A DNA stretch of 64,000 nt from Chrysomallon squamiferum. Its lineage: Eukaryota; Mollusca; Gastropoda; Neomphalida; Peltospiridae. The translations under genes were made by a program, and so were the position numbers. This document shows positions 24,844 through 38,706 of this stretch, in pieces. The notes beneath the pieces are model-generated. The model was not told the origin of the DNA. It was given only the letters and a program-made list of their open reading frames with translations, and did no database searches. The stretch is from assembly GCA_012295275.1 (NCBI GenBank), contig CM022673.1, positions 26,880,761 through 26,944,760 of the forward strand. The letters are read 5' to 3'. Position 1 is the first letter of the stretch. Each line of letters opens with the position of its first letter.

Positions 24844-27800
24844 TGGAACGAAAAAAAAAAAAAAAAAACAACAAATTTTTAATTTCACATAGTCAGTGGT
24901 GATCCCTTTGTCAGACACTTTCAGTTGTTGCATGATCAGGAAATCTGTTCACAAAAATACCTGACCTGGTTTTTGTGTTTTATTGTGGTCAGTGAGTTGT
25001 ATTTTGACTACTGCTTCCATTATAATCTCTAAGTCAAAATGATGCAGTGTCATTATTGATGCTACATATTTTTAAATGTTTATGGTATATATATTTTTAG
25101 ATTTAGGATGGTATGTAATCCATTATTTCACAGACAGTGTCGTACTCAATTTGAAAACAATGTGTTATGTTCACCATCATTTTCAGTTAATGATTATTAA
25201 TGACAGTTTTGTTTATGATTTAGTAATGAAATAACTAGTGGCATTCGGGAAAAATGTAAATATTATTCAAATGAACATATGTATGTATATATATATATAT
25301 CACTATATAGAGATGTACATACATATTTAGAACATACATAAACACATGAATATATAGATACATACAAACATATACATACATATTATAGATACATACAAAC
25401 ATAGATATACAACAAACAAACATATACATATGTATATGTATATACATACATACAACATTACATATATATACACACATACATAAATGTGTATAGACTGATA
25501 TGCTTGTATTCATAGAAATTTCTTTCACAGAAATAAAATGTTGATTGATGATGAAGACCAAATCAGGCATTAATTAAAAAAACCTACCTCAAATGATCAT
25601 CAGCTTAATTATTACATTATCATTCTTGATTTTATAACAATTCAGATGGAAGGTATCATTTTTTTTTTAAATACATGAAATAAACATTAAAATTCTGTGT
25701 TATTAATTGCCTAATAACTAGGCAGGTTGATTTCATGTTTATTTTGAAGATTTCAGAAGTTTTCATTTTAAAACAATACACCAGATTTTAAATGCCAGAT
25801 TAAAAGAATATGGCAAAAGCATAATTTTAAAATAAACATATCAATTTTTAATTCCATGAAAGTAAATTTAACTTTTTTTTTTTTTTTTAACCTTTTAGAA
25901 ATCAGTTTATTTTCATTATAGACTACTAGAGTGAGATTTTTAATAAAAACAAATTAATGCAAATGTTTTTTTATTTATATGTAACTACTATTATTTGTTT
26001 TAATTATGTTGGGTAATGTTTTAGTAACTATAAAAAAAATTTGTCTAAGTTGTTCTGCTTTTTAACAAGAATGAAAATCTAAAACGAGAAACAAACAAGT
26101 CTTAAGCAGTCATTTTTGATCATTTCATTTTTAAACTGTATTTCCATTTTTCACAATTGCAATATACATCATGATTGTTATAAACAATGATTCAGAAGCT
26201 TTATCTAAATGTACATTTCCAATTTTTTGATTTTTGTGAAATTATTTTATTTATTGTTATCTTCTTTAAGTATATTATGTTTTGATTTCATTCTAAATTC
26301 ATTAAAAAGCCCTCCCTACTTAATAAAAAAAATTCATTCTTTCAGATACTTTTCTTTTCATTAATGTTACTATTTGTTCAATAAAACTTTATTTACAAAT
26401 ACTTATTGATGATAATTTTGTTTTGCTACCAATATAAATATTTACAAACAACAGATTTTGGTATGAAAGTTATTATTAACCAAACCACTGTCTCCCATTA
26501 TTAACAGAAAAGAATCTATTCTACTCTCACATTCAGTAAAACGCATATCAAGACCTTTGATAAATAGTATTCATTTCTGGCAGATGCAGAATAATGTTAT
26601 TTTCTATTTAATTTTAATTTACAATTGCTCAACACTTTTTTCGGAATTGCTCTCTTTGTCATTGCTCATATATGCATGAAATTTGCTTGCCAGGTTTTAT
26701 TTCATAATCGTCGTAACTGAACTGTAAACTCATGCATGATTTTAAAAAAAATCATAATAATTTAAAAATAAAGTCACACTTGTCTTCTTTGTAACTGTTT
26801 CACTTTTGAAATAATTGTATTCACACGCAGACGTCTTTGTAAGTGTTTAAAATGTTTTCAATTCTAGTCAGATAAAATTCTAGACAAAGGATTCTACGTT
26901 TGAAAGAATGAAGACTCCAGGTTCTGATTGAATGATGATTATTTTATCATCCAGTCGGGCGATTTTTCATCATTTTATTAGCACAAATGATCATGTTATC
27001 TATAAGATAAATTGCACAGCTGCCATCACATTATTATGATTATTATTATTATTATTATTATTGAATTGTGTTACAAATTAGATAACGTCTTCAGGATTAA
27101 AACTGATGTAAGGAGATGGAGATGGTTTTATTTTTGAAACGGTACGTGATTGTAAAATGGTAATAAACACTTTATAATCTATATAATTGTTGTTTGTTGT
27201 ATCAGCATTTGGATTAACATGAATCGTTTAGGTTTATTATTATATTTACAAGTTTTTTGTGTGTGTGTGTTTTTTTTTTCCATTTTATTGTTTACATTTG
27301 TTCGTATTTTTGATGATAAATATTAACAATAAACTAAAAGTCACAAAACAAAAAATTAAATCTTGTTATTAACAAAATACTCAAACTTTTCTTTTCTGCA
27401 CTATATTTTCAAGAAAGCTATTAAATATGTACAAATTTTGTTGCAATATGAATTTAATTCTTATCTTTGTAATTTTGAAGTTCACTTGTAAAGCAACCTG
27501 ATAATTACAATAATTATATTACTGCATGATCCAGTGAATATAATATAAAAAAAATAAAATAAAAAAATAAAAAAAAAAAAAAAAATGTATATATATTTAT
27601 ATATTAATATTTTTAAAATATCAATTATTTATTAATGAAGTAAAGACTAACATCGTGTGTGTTTATTACATTCTTTATCTGACAGTGCTAGCTAGTAAAT
27701 AATATTAACAGTTTTTATTTAGGTAATGTTGAAACAGAGTAACCTACTTACTGTCCTTTTGCCTGCTTTATATTAAACGCATTGCCTATAATAAATTATG

Positions 27801-28082
27801 TGTATTAAATTTCATTTATATTTTAATCTTATAATACTTATATTCAAACCGAAAAGATTAAACTCTGCATGAACTATTTTTATGTATGATAGAAAATGCG
27901 GTTAAACCAAAACCAAAGCGAAAAATAAAACGACAAACACTTTAAAAATTAAAAAAAAAATTATTTTAAAGTATTACGTATCTTAAGATATAAGAGTTAT
28001 AAAGAGAGTGAACTGAAGGAAGATTAATAAATAAATATAAAGATGATCTCCTCCCCAAAATTTGAGGTTTCCTTGTTTTTAA
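24844..28082. other. Tetraspanin 3' UTR and intergenic AT-rich stretch
   Basis: The poly-A run after the stop is genomic. A plausible polyadenylation signal AATAAA lies at 26380-26385, but several weaker ones occur. Short CATA/TATG repeats lie at about 25270-25500. No second gene seen. Confidence 0.45.
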
Positions 28083-28090
28083 TATAAAAG
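28083..28090 (+). promoter_or_regulatory. TATA box of family member 3
   Basis: TATAAAAG lies 86 bp before the ATG at 28176 and is followed by GCG, a good core-promoter match. Confidence 0.65.
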
Positions 28091-28175
28091 CGCGGATGAT
28101 CTAACATAAAGTGATTTCTGAAGACAAGTGATACAAACAAAACTGTGAACTCAAATTACGCGAAGAAAGAAGAAA

Positions 28176-28294
28176 ATGAATTTTGCAAAAATTCTGACTG
28201 TTGTTTGCCGTAAGTTTTTTTTATTTATTTATTTATTTATTTATGTATTTGTTGTTTTTGTTGCCGATTTTTAAAATTTATTTAGACGACTCTC

Positions 28295-28336
<42 letters not shown>

Positions 28337-28494
28337 ACATTACCCCCCACACACACACACACACAGTTAGTTATGGAGTTAGAAGACCTAGATATAAAAC
28401 AAAGAAAACAGACGTTCGGATATAAGTAAAAATTAATTATTTTGTAAAGTATTCCATAGTTACTTAGAAACAGAAACCAGGCTCTTTATAAGTA

Positions 28495-28529
<35 letters not shown>

Positions 28530-28556
28530 GTTATTATTGTTTTATTGTTTTTGTTG

Positions 28557-28609
<53 letters not shown>

Positions 28610-28874
28610 GATATTATCGTGGCATCATATTTCAGGATAAACAAATTCTAAGATACAATTATTTAACATAAATTAGATAAAATATATTTTATTCAGTTTT
28701 TTGCTGCATCATTTACCTTTAAAAATGCTTTGTTAATATTTTAAATTAAATATTTTCTTTTCTCTCTCTTTTTTTTTTTTCGTTTTTCATTCAGTTGCAG
28801 TTTCAATATTTGCGGCTGCCGATGCTTGCTGTTGCTGTAAATGTTGTAAGTGTTGCTGTTGCGACAAGAAGTAG
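28176..28874 (+). CDS. Secreted poly-Cys micropeptide, 37 aa (family member 3)
   Basis: Exon 1 (28176-28209, 34 nt) and exon 2 (28795-28874) join in phase 1 at GTAAGT and CATTCAG. The product starts MNFAKILTVVCLAVSIFAAA-DA, a signal peptide. The mature part reads CCCCKCCKCCCCDKK: ten Cys in fifteen residues, broken only by single Lys, with an acidic-basic end. After the TAG a GTAAAG donor at 28913 and an acceptor at 29207 define a 3' UTR exon with AATAAA at 29244-29249, so the transcript probably has three exons. The intron right after exon 1 begins with an (ATTT)n run, also seen in member 6. The gene is tail-to-tail with member 4. I know no named family with such contiguous Cys blocks. It is unlike metallothionein, which is cytosolic and uses C-x-C spacing. 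Confidence 0.85.
28287..28333. repeat. (CT)n microsatellite in intron
   Basis: CT run inside the intron of family member 3, followed by a short (CA)n run. An (ATT)n array follows at about 28498-28611. Confidence 0.9.
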
Positions 28875-29338
28875 ACAATGTCGACAGTGACGTAGAGAAT
28901 CCAGCATTTTAGGTAAAGACAGCATTAATATTTTTCTTTTAACATTTTGTTGGTTACATGCTTAGAAAGTGATCCGAAATTACAAATATAATAAATCTTT
29001 CTCTTGTATATAATACAACAACATCAACAACAAATATTAATTAAAAAAAAAAACTAAAAAAAAACCACTAAATAAATAAATTTAAAACAACAAAAATAAA
29101 ATAAAATAATAGTTTAAAGTAACAAACAATGATTTTATTTAGTTACAGAATTTTTAAATTATTATTTTTTTTTTAATAAATCTCTATATTTATTTATTAA
29201 TTTTCAGGTATATGGGAAAAACAATGTCCTTTTTTTCGGCGAAAATAAAAACAAAATAACTACTGTTTCCTTTTTGTTTTCTTTTTGTTATTAAAATAAT
29301 TAGACCAAAATATAACAACATCTGTATCTCATTGCTGT

Positions 29339-29340
<2 letters not shown>

Positions 29341-29387
<47 letters not shown>
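29341..29387. repeat. (AG)n microsatellite
   Basis: AG dinucleotide array between the convergent family members 3 and 4. Confidence 0.95.
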
Positions 29388-29391
<4 letters not shown>

Positions 29392-29767
29392 CATACACAA
29401 TAATATATATATTATATTCACCCGTCTAACAATTATAAAAAAAGACAAAACGTTAAAATGTAATGTAATTTATTACATCAAATATGTAGTTAAAGTTTTC
29501 AGTTTTAAATACACAAGGATGATTTAAGCTGCATTGAACCACAGATATATCAAAGAGTTAGATGTCTGTCTTAGTCCCTAAAAAAAAAATGTAAAAAAAA
29601 ATAAAAAAAATAAAATAAAATAAAAAAATATATATAATATAATAAAATTAAATTAATAAAAAATAAAAATAAAAATTTATAAAAAGAGCAGAAACATGGA
29701 GATCATATGTTCAGAAATAAAGTGTGTACGTTTTTATCATCATCATCATCGTCATTGTCATTATTAA

Positions 29768-29808
<41 letters not shown>

Positions 29809-29970
29809 TGAGATAATATTGTATTTTCATTTATTTATTTATTTATTTTATTTTCAGTAATCTGAAATAAAGATAAATTAAACGAAACGAAATCTAATTA
29901 AATCTAAAATTTATATAAACTTAAAATTAGAAACAATATAATTTGTTTGATATTACCTCTTTGTGTTTCA

Positions 29971-30462
29971 CTATTTCTTGTCACAACATTTGCAGCATTT
30001 ACAGCAACATTTACAACAACATTTACAACAACACTTACAGCAACAACATGCTTGAGCGCCAGCTACCAAAGAAACTGAAACTAAAAAAAAACCAAAAAAA
30101 AAAACCATGTAAAATAACCATTTTGAATGACTATAACAAATTCTGCTATAGTATGACAGTACTTTCAGTTGGATAAAATAACACAGGGATTCCAGATTAA
30201 TGTAAATTTATTTAAATTTTTAATTTAATTTTGTCTTCTTTATTTATTCATGATCATATTGACTTTTATTTAAATATAAACAAATAAATAACTAAAAAAA
30301 ATGAATAAATAAAATGAATAAATAAATAAATAAATTAATTAATTAATATTATTTAAGCAAGTAACTAAATAATAAAAATAAATAATAATACTAAAATAAT
30401 TTAAATAAATTTAAATAAATCTACTTACCAAACGCAACTGCCAGAATTTTAGTAAAATTCAT
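29971..30462 (-). CDS. Secreted poly-Cys micropeptide, 47 aa (family member 4)
   Basis: Minus strand, exon 1 30462-30429 (34 nt) and exon 2 30080-29971, joined in phase 1 at GTAAGT and a TTTTTTTAG acceptor. The product starts MNFTKILAVAFVSVSLVAGA-QA, a signal peptide ending in A-x-A. The mature part is 25 residues with Cys runs of 4, 3, 3, 3, 2 and 2 separated by single Lys, then DKK. That makes 17 Cys of 25. The repeated TGT-TGT-TGT-AAA codon unit suggests growth by triplet or 12-bp slippage. It shares start, exon sizes and DKK end with member 3, which converges on it about 1.1 kb away. A TATATAAA box lies 88 bp before the ATG. Role unknown; disulfide cross-linking or metal binding outside the cell are guesses. 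Confidence 0.85.
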
Positions 30463-30549
30463 GGTTGTTTGTAGTTAAGAAGATTTTCTCACAGATTTTC
30501 TAAGACTTGAACAAACCGATTAATGCTGTTCAAACATCGATTCTGTAAG

Positions 30550-30557
30550 TTTATATA
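30550..30557 (-). promoter_or_regulatory. TATA box of family member 4
   Basis: TATATAAA on the minus strand, 88 bp before the ATG at 30462. Confidence 0.6.
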
Positions 30558-30834
30558 CAAAACTAAAACACGAGGAAACAGAAGCAGTAGACTTTGTAAT
30601 TGTGTGGTTTGTTTGATCGTGGAGAATGGAGGGTTAGATGTAACCTTACTTCTTTCTTTTCTAGTCTTTGATCTGAATTAATCGCGCTATTTTGAGATTT
30701 ATTAATCAAACGGTGTTTTATTAGAAAGTTTATTTCATGTTTATATAAAATACATATAAAATACAATTATTATTGTCGTTATTATCGAACTGTACGTATT
30801 AAAATTTACGTTTTTTTAAATTGTTTTTAGTATG

Positions 30835-30942
<108 letters not shown>

Positions 30943-31088
30943 CATGATCATACGAAAAATATATTTTAGACAGTAAATTGTATTTTGCTTTTGCTCTTAA
31001 TACTTTAATGTTTAGCAATTAAATTAATTTTTGTATCATTTTTGTTTCAAAGGACAAATAAAAAAATATCATTTACTTAATTTACATC

Positions 31089-31122
<34 letters not shown>

Positions 31123-32062
31123 TGTGTCTGTGTATTAATACTTTTAACGTTTAATTTAATTGTATAATACATATATTTGTTTCCTGATATATAGAATTTG
31201 TTCACATCCAATAACAATAACTTCCTTGTGGCCTGTGGTTGCTCTGCGTGCTAAAATTTCTCCAAACACGAATTAACCTTTGATTATAAGGATTTTAATT
31301 TCCACATGTTAATATATTTTACCACAGTTTTCAAGTGACAAGAAATATTTTCTGCTGCTGTGTTTGTGTGTATCTGTGAGTGTGCGTGCGTGTGTAATTT
31401 AATTTGTTTTGTTAAATAATGTTAATTTATATTTTTAATTTATAAAGTTTTTCTGAAAAGGAGTAGTATTATGTGCTCGATGTATTTAAACTGTTCATAT
31501 AGTGCATTATAAACCTTTCAAGGGTAGACGACAATAAAAATGATCTTTTATGCCAATATTGACACGTACTTCGTAAACAAAAAAAAAAAATATGAGGTAT
31601 ATTTCACGTAGTTATGGTTTTTTTTTTTTTTTTTTTTTTAGACTCTCTGAAATATCTTCATACATGGCCGTTAAATAAAGGTGACCGTTATAAAAAGGTG
31701 ACTGTTTTGTACAAGTCATTTAAAGGTTATGCTTTGGGGACATTTATGGTGACCATTGCAACTACATGATTGTATTGAACAGGTGACCGTTAGACCAGTT
31801 TCCACAGTATATATGATTCTGTTGTGTAAATGATAAAACAGATAGATACAGACTTTTTATACTTTCTTGTTAGAGAGACACAATAATTAACATATGAAGA
31901 CTGTTATTAATTAATCAATATTAATGAATTTGGGATAATAAATTAAAGTAAGAAAACGAAAACCATATACCAAGTTGGTTTATTTAAACAGACGAAAGGA
32001 ACAGAAGAAGATGATACAGATAAAATGACAAAATCCAGCTGTTATGAGGAAATTTTGTGTTT

Positions 32063-32125
<63 letters not shown>

Positions 32126-32452
32126 AAAAACATCCAAACACACACACACACACATAAAAAAAAAAACACACACATACGCACATACGCACAGACAGATGAT
32201 TACTTAGTACTGCCTCCTACACTGAGTTTGTTATAAGCTAGGTTGTTTCAGTCATAACGTTGACAGTATCGGGGAGACAACTCGTTCTCTCATAATGTAA
32301 TTACCTCTCTTGGCTAGCTTATTTCAGTTAATTATTCGGTTTAACACATTATCACTTCTTTAAACGAACAGCATTCCACTGGTTCGTAATAATAAAATAA
32401 TGATAAACTGAATAATAATCGTCACAAATATCCTAACATTAACAATTTTGTT

Positions 32453-32493
<41 letters not shown>

Positions 32494-33156
32494 TATTTAT
32501 ATGAAGAACGACTTGCAAATGACGCACATATCATGCGCCTTCATCTCATTTAATTGTTTTATCAGATGATGCTTTATTTTCTTCATAATGAATCTTATTT
32601 CACAACGCTGAGTATACAGAGTTCTGAAACCTTTAAAACATTAGCTAATTTGGACTCTAAACTAAACTTCTAGGTTTCTTTTTTAATGTCACAAACTGTT
32701 AAATGTTAATATAATTTGTATCTGCTTTTTGCAGAATATCGTGCTATTATATTGGCACAAAATAGTGTTTGAAACATAAATAAAATTGTATTTATTTTAT
32801 GCGGCAGTTTGCTACAGTTTGTTTGCTAAATAAAACACAACAATTATTTCTGTTAAGAGTTTATTTCAAATTACAAATATAAAAAATAGTTTCTACTAAT
32901 TTTTTTTCTTTAAACAATTTATTTCAAAGTGTAAAAATTATGAAGTGTTTTCTCACTAATTAGGGTGGGGTTTTTAATGATTTATTTCAAGGTACGAATT
33001 AAATATATATGATGGTCATGATAAAATTGTATAATAGTTTACTGAAAATATTTTCTTTTCTTGTTTTGGTGAATTGCAAATCTGGAAAATAAATTTTAAA
33101 ATAAATATTAATTATAACAAAGTAATTATACACACTCAATTAGGCGTTTAATAAAA

Positions 33157-33244
33157 ATAATAATAATAACAATAACAATAATAATAATAATAATAGTAGT
33201 AGTAGTAGTAGAAGTAATAGTAGTAGTAGTAGTAGTAGAAGTAA

Positions 33245-33294
<50 letters not shown>

Positions 33295-33330
33295 ATAGTA
33301 GTAATAATAACAACAACAACAACAACAATT
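33157..33330. repeat. AAT/AGT/AAC trinucleotide array
   Basis: A block of AAT repeats passes into AGT repeats, back to AAT and then AAC. The long Leu-only reading frame on the minus strand is an artefact of this array. Confidence 0.95.
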
Positions 33331-33583
33331 TAAAACTTCAATAGGATTTGTATTTTAATTATTTTATTCTTTTAATTAATTATTTTTTATTTATTTAACT
33401 ATTGATTGATCGATCGAACGATTGACTTATTAAAGTTGCTCTACGTCCTCTTTTTTCTCTTTGAGATTCCCCCTCCATTTTTAATTATCTTTTATTTAAC
33501 TATTATGATTTAAAACTCATTTATGTGAGTCTAAATAAAATTTCACCACTGGTTACCGTTTAAAAAAAACTGTTGACGTCATA

Positions 33584-34028
<445 letters not shown>

Positions 34029-34605
34029 GATTGTTTTACTATGCTCACAGTACACAGTGTTTTTAAAATATACTTTTACTTAGTGTTTACGTTTGTGTAT
34101 ATATATATATACCAGATATCAGGAAAATATAAATTAAATTATTATATTTTCAGTCTTTTTTACTTGTATGCGGTTTGATATAATATTAATCTCTAAGATG
34201 TTCCTAGTAAATAATATAATAGGAGGATTCATTATTATTTTTTAATGTCTTTAATGTTTATAATTTGTTTTCTTTCGTTTCAAATAAGAAGGAAAATATC
34301 ATACTTTGAATAAAAAATGATATTTTTTAGATCAAAAAATGATATTTTTTATATTGTAAAATAACAAGGAAAATAAACTTTAAATAAAAAAAAAAAAAAA
34401 AGATATTTTTTAGTTCGTAAAATAATGTTATAAAGAATATGTTTCAAACTTAATAACAAGGAAAATAATAATAATGTAAAATAAAATGTTATTTCCTTTT
34501 CTTTTATACTGCTTTTATATAAAAAGATAGCAGATCGAGTCAGAGATAATTTTTGACTTCTGAAGAAAGATAAACGTACAGATTCTCAGTAAAACAGAAA
34601 TCAAC
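34029..34605. promoter_or_regulatory. Shared divergent promoter region of members 5 and 6
   Basis: The 577 bp between the two head-to-head ATGs carries a TA-repeat TATA-like box for the minus gene (34098-34112) and TATATAAA at 34516-34523 for the plus gene, 83 bp before its ATG. The middle is AT-rich, with a repeated short word (AAAAAATGATATTTTTTA) around 34310-34350. Confidence 0.55.
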
Positions 34606-34652
34606 ATGAATTTTGTCAAAATTCTAACAGCTCTTGTTCGTAAGTAAACTTT

Positions 34653-34683
<31 letters not shown>

Positions 34684-35366
34684 GTTAGTTAGTTAATTAT
34701 TTATTTAGTTTATTAGTTTTTATTTTTATTTAGTTTTTATTCGTTTTTTCTTTTAATTTGTTTTAGTTAGTTGGTTATTTTATTTTATTATTATTATTTT
34801 ATTAAATTTTAGTAAGTTGTTTTTTTTTTTTTGATGCCAGTTCGTAAAACAAAAATAGAAAAATAATTTTTGTTCCTGTTAATTAGGTATAAAAATAATA
34901 AAATATTATCTTAATATCAGATGAAATTTTCATTTAAATATAAACATCTTTAATTCTTTAACCGAAATTTCACATTAAATTTTTAAAATTCACGTAGATG
35001 GTTTGAGTTCATCTCTCAATAATATTAATGCTACTGATAATCCTAATGTTACCATCTGTGACTAAATTACGGTTAATTATTGACAATTACTATAATTTTG
35101 TCACTGAATAGGACTGCCTACTATTTATAATTATTATGTTTTGTTGATAATGTTTTTATGTCATCGGCAGTGATTATATTTTTAGTGACAGTTTTCAATA
35201 ACTACATGGTTAATAGCGTGTTATTTAAAATAATTATCTAATATTGTTATTTTTAATGATAATCACTAAACGTAGTGACAGTGACTGCATTTTATTGTTA
35301 GTGACTGTTTCTGTGATTGCCGGAGCTAAAGCTTGCTGTTGTTGTCATCGTGATAAGAAGAAGTAA
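34606..35366 (+). CDS. Secreted Cys-cluster micropeptide, 32 aa (family member 6)
   Basis: Exon 1 (34606-34639, 34 nt) and exon 2 (35302-35366, TAA) join in phase 1 at GTAAGT and TTGTTAG. The product starts MNFVKILTALVLTVSVIAGA-KA, a signal peptide. The mature peptide is CCCCHRDKKK, one Cys longer than member 5. Exon 2 continues as 3' UTR to a GTAAGT donor at 35394, and a 3' UTR exon starts at 36089 with AATAAA at 36215-36220, the same three-exon layout as member 3. The first intron starts with an (ATTT)n run as in member 3. Function unknown. Confidence 0.85.
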
Positions 35367-36220
35367 AACATCAACAAGTCAACAAACAGCAAAGTAAGTA
35401 ATAAAAAGCAGGTAACTTTTCACATCTTACAACTATAAGTAATAATAATAAAAAATAAAATAAAAATGAAAAAACATAAAATTTCACAACTTACAAATAT
35501 TTATTTCATTATAGATTCAAGATTTTTTAAAATCGAAGCAATGTCTTATCCATATATAAGATTCAGTAATAGCATATTATGATGAGGATTTTTGGTTATA
35601 GAAAGACGGTTATCTAAAAAAAAATAATAATAATAAAATATTAAAAATAATAATAAATAATAAAAAAAATTAAATAAAATTAAAAAATAAAACAATTTAT
35701 ATAAAAAAAAAATAAAAAAAAAAAAAAAAATAATAATAATAATTTGTAAATGTCCAGACTGTAATATGAAAGAGTATCATAGATGCCTGTATTTTTTATA
35801 ACTTGTGTTTTAATCTATATGCTACATTCTATTTTTTATTTTATTTTTCATTTTCTCTTCAAAAGGATTATAAGCACAGCAAAACAGGTTTAGATACTGT
35901 TTCAAAATAGAACTTGAATGTTAAAGGTTTTGAGATTAAAATAGTCTGACATTTTAGAATATTATAGTTCAAAATAGTGAAATTATATTTCAACATTATT
36001 TTTTTTTTTTACAATTTAGTGTCAGTCTGATATTTAAATTCTTTCAATAAAATATAACTTATTTTATGTTTTTTCTGTCTGTTTGTAGAATGAAGTAAAG
36101 AAAAATGCTGCTTATTATGTAAAAGACACAACACATCCAAGATGCAGAGATGATAAAAGCAGAGAAAGATAAAAAAACAAAAAAAAAAAAAAAATACATC
36201 ATTTTTGTATTTTTAATAAA

Positions 36221-38379
36221 TTTATAACAATTAAACAAGTGTTATTTATTTATTTATTTATTCATTCATTTATTTATTTTATTTTTTAAAAAGAAGCAAA
36301 AAGAAGTTGTAGACATGTATATAGTCACGTATAAGATATTAAAAATTATAACCAACTTGGCTAACAACATTTAAGACAACGACAAGTGTACGAGATGACA
36401 TAAAGGTTGTTGGGCAGAGAACCGAAATGTGATGAGAAATTTAATATAATAACGACTCTTGCAGGGTTAGTGTCATTGTAAGGGTTGTCTCCCATTTGAC
36501 ACATTCCTTAATGGAAGAGACCACAAAAGCTGTAAGAGGGCGACAGGTAATAGTGAATGATTAGAAAAACTTTTAAAAATTTATTTTATATAGCAGTGTT
36601 TGCGGCTTTTCATTTTTTTTTTTTTTTTTAATTAACATTTTAATTAGGGACCCTTTTGTGAAATCCAGGATCTTTGTTCAAAATGATTCGAAAATTATTA
36701 GTGTATTTTTTCACCTTTATTTTTTCATATCAAATCTTCCATGTACTAATTTTTTTTTTTTTTTTTTTTTTTTTTATTGTATATTTTACGAATATATTTA
36801 CGAATGTTTCTTTGAGCTTTTATTTTGTTTAAGTTTTTTTTTTTTTTTAATTTAACTTAGGTTATTATTTATTTATTTATTTATTTATTTTATAAAGGAA
36901 TAATACATTATTATTCATATATTAGACAGCTGGCTCATTCAGTCGTACAGTCTGCCAGATCGTTATAAAATGAAAGCAAATATGTCAATGAAAGAATATT
37001 AGCCCAACTTGTTTTTACAGATACGGAACATATTCAGAATAGTATGATTAAAATTAGCTGTGTCACAGTGATTGACATTTTTTTTTATTTTGTAAACGAG
37101 GTTTATCAGTAATAATTCTATTTTTAGCGATACCTGTGTGACTGCCAAGTTCTTAATTTTGTGGACGGGTGTCTATCAATAAAAGATCACTACGAAGAAA
37201 ATCGTGTTTTTAGCTGTATCACAGTGACTGTACCATTTCCACTCTTTTTTCTTTTGTGCAAGTTTATCAGTAGGTCAATGCTAAAAATAACGACCATCAT
37301 ATTTTATAAATACATTAACTTTATTATAATATTTACAAATTTAATGACGCTAAGAAACTGGAGGAAAATTAAGTGAGCGAATTTTGAATGTATATTATTA
37401 TAATTACTTATATAAAAATAATAATAATAAATAAATAAATAAATGCTTTTCATATAAAGAAGAGCGTAGAATGTTTTATTAATAAATCAAAAATGCTTGA
37501 AAACAGTGTTTATTCGGCTGAACTCCTACTAGATAATATGTAACAGTCATAATGACACAGCTAAATTGTATTAAGACATCGTATTTCTTTAGTTGGTAGG
37601 TTTCAAATTAGCGTCAGAGACTTCAAAAGAAAAGAAAGAACAAAATAAAATAAAATAAAATAAAAATAATAAATAAATAAATAATAATAATAATAATAAT
37701 AAATAAATAAATAAACAAAACTTAAAAATAAAATAAAAATTAATTCATTAATAATAATAATAATAATAAATAAATAAATAAATAAAAAAATAAATAAATA
37801 AAAAAATAAAAAATTACCTTTAAGGCTAACATCCTTTTATTTTAATTTGCTTTTTTATTCATTTATTTATTTATATATTTATTATTAATTTTTGTATTTT
37901 ATTTGATTGTTTGTTCTTGTTTTTATTTTTTTTTTTTTTTAATTGCCAGAAAATATGTATTACTTATTCTTAGAATCCCTGTAGAAATAGTAATAAGTTT
38001 AATCACATGGATCCCTAATCGACCTACTATTTAACTATATTCGCGTGTGCCTGTAACTTGTTGCCAACAATCTTTACGAAATCTTTAATTTGAAACATTA
38101 AATTTGATTTATATATAATAAAAAGGCAAACTACCTGCATTACACAAACAATTTTATTTTTATTAAAATAAATAAATAAATAAATATAAATCCAACAACA
38201 CGTTTTAGTAAGTGGTCACAGAATTAACTCGCTGAATCAACACTATTATTATTAATAACAGTAATATGAAGGTGTATTTTCCAACTTAATCGGGGTCATT
38301 TCTTCTTCTTTACTTTGTTTCACTCTGGATATATAAACGAATATACTATTTCATGTGCTTTATAAGTCATACGTGTAGT
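36221..38379. other. Intergenic AT-rich stretch
   Basis: No gene seen. It contains poly-T tracts near 36751-36776 and A/T-only AAAT repeats at about 37640-37815. Sequence from about 38380 onward begins to resemble the region upstream of the second cytochrome c gene. Confidence 0.55.
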
Positions 38380-38698
38380 CATGACTGTCCTTTGTAACCG
38401 GGAAACGAATTTGTACCGGCGACCCGGTTTCTTTCAAAGTTTCATCATACTTTTTGATATTGAAGCCGTCGCCTCAAATGGAAGAGGCCCGTGGGTAAAT
38501 CAGGATTAATTACGATTGCCTTTCAGTAATGATATAAATATATATGTTAATAGGCATAAATTTTTTTTTATAATGTAATAATTATTACTAATAATGTATA
38601 ACACTAAATATCAGTAAATAAAAAATATCATAGAATATAATAATAATATGGACCTTTTACCTCTTTATTAATAATGATCAGTTCCAATGACCTCCAAG

Positions 38699-38706
38699 TG
38701 ACGTCA
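38699..38706 (+). promoter_or_regulatory. CRE/ATF site, cytochrome c copy 1
   Basis: A perfect TGACGTCA palindrome within AAGTGACGTCACC, about 50-90 bp before the splice donor of the noncoding exon (GTAAGT at 38792). The same site sits at the same place in copy 2. CREB/ATF sites are established regulators of mammalian cytochrome c promoters. A YY1-like CCATATT lies 21 bp downstream in this copy only. Confidence 0.65.

Noticed and set aside
33140-33328. Poly-leucine ORF on the minus strand.
   Set aside because: Product of the AAT/AGT trinucleotide array.
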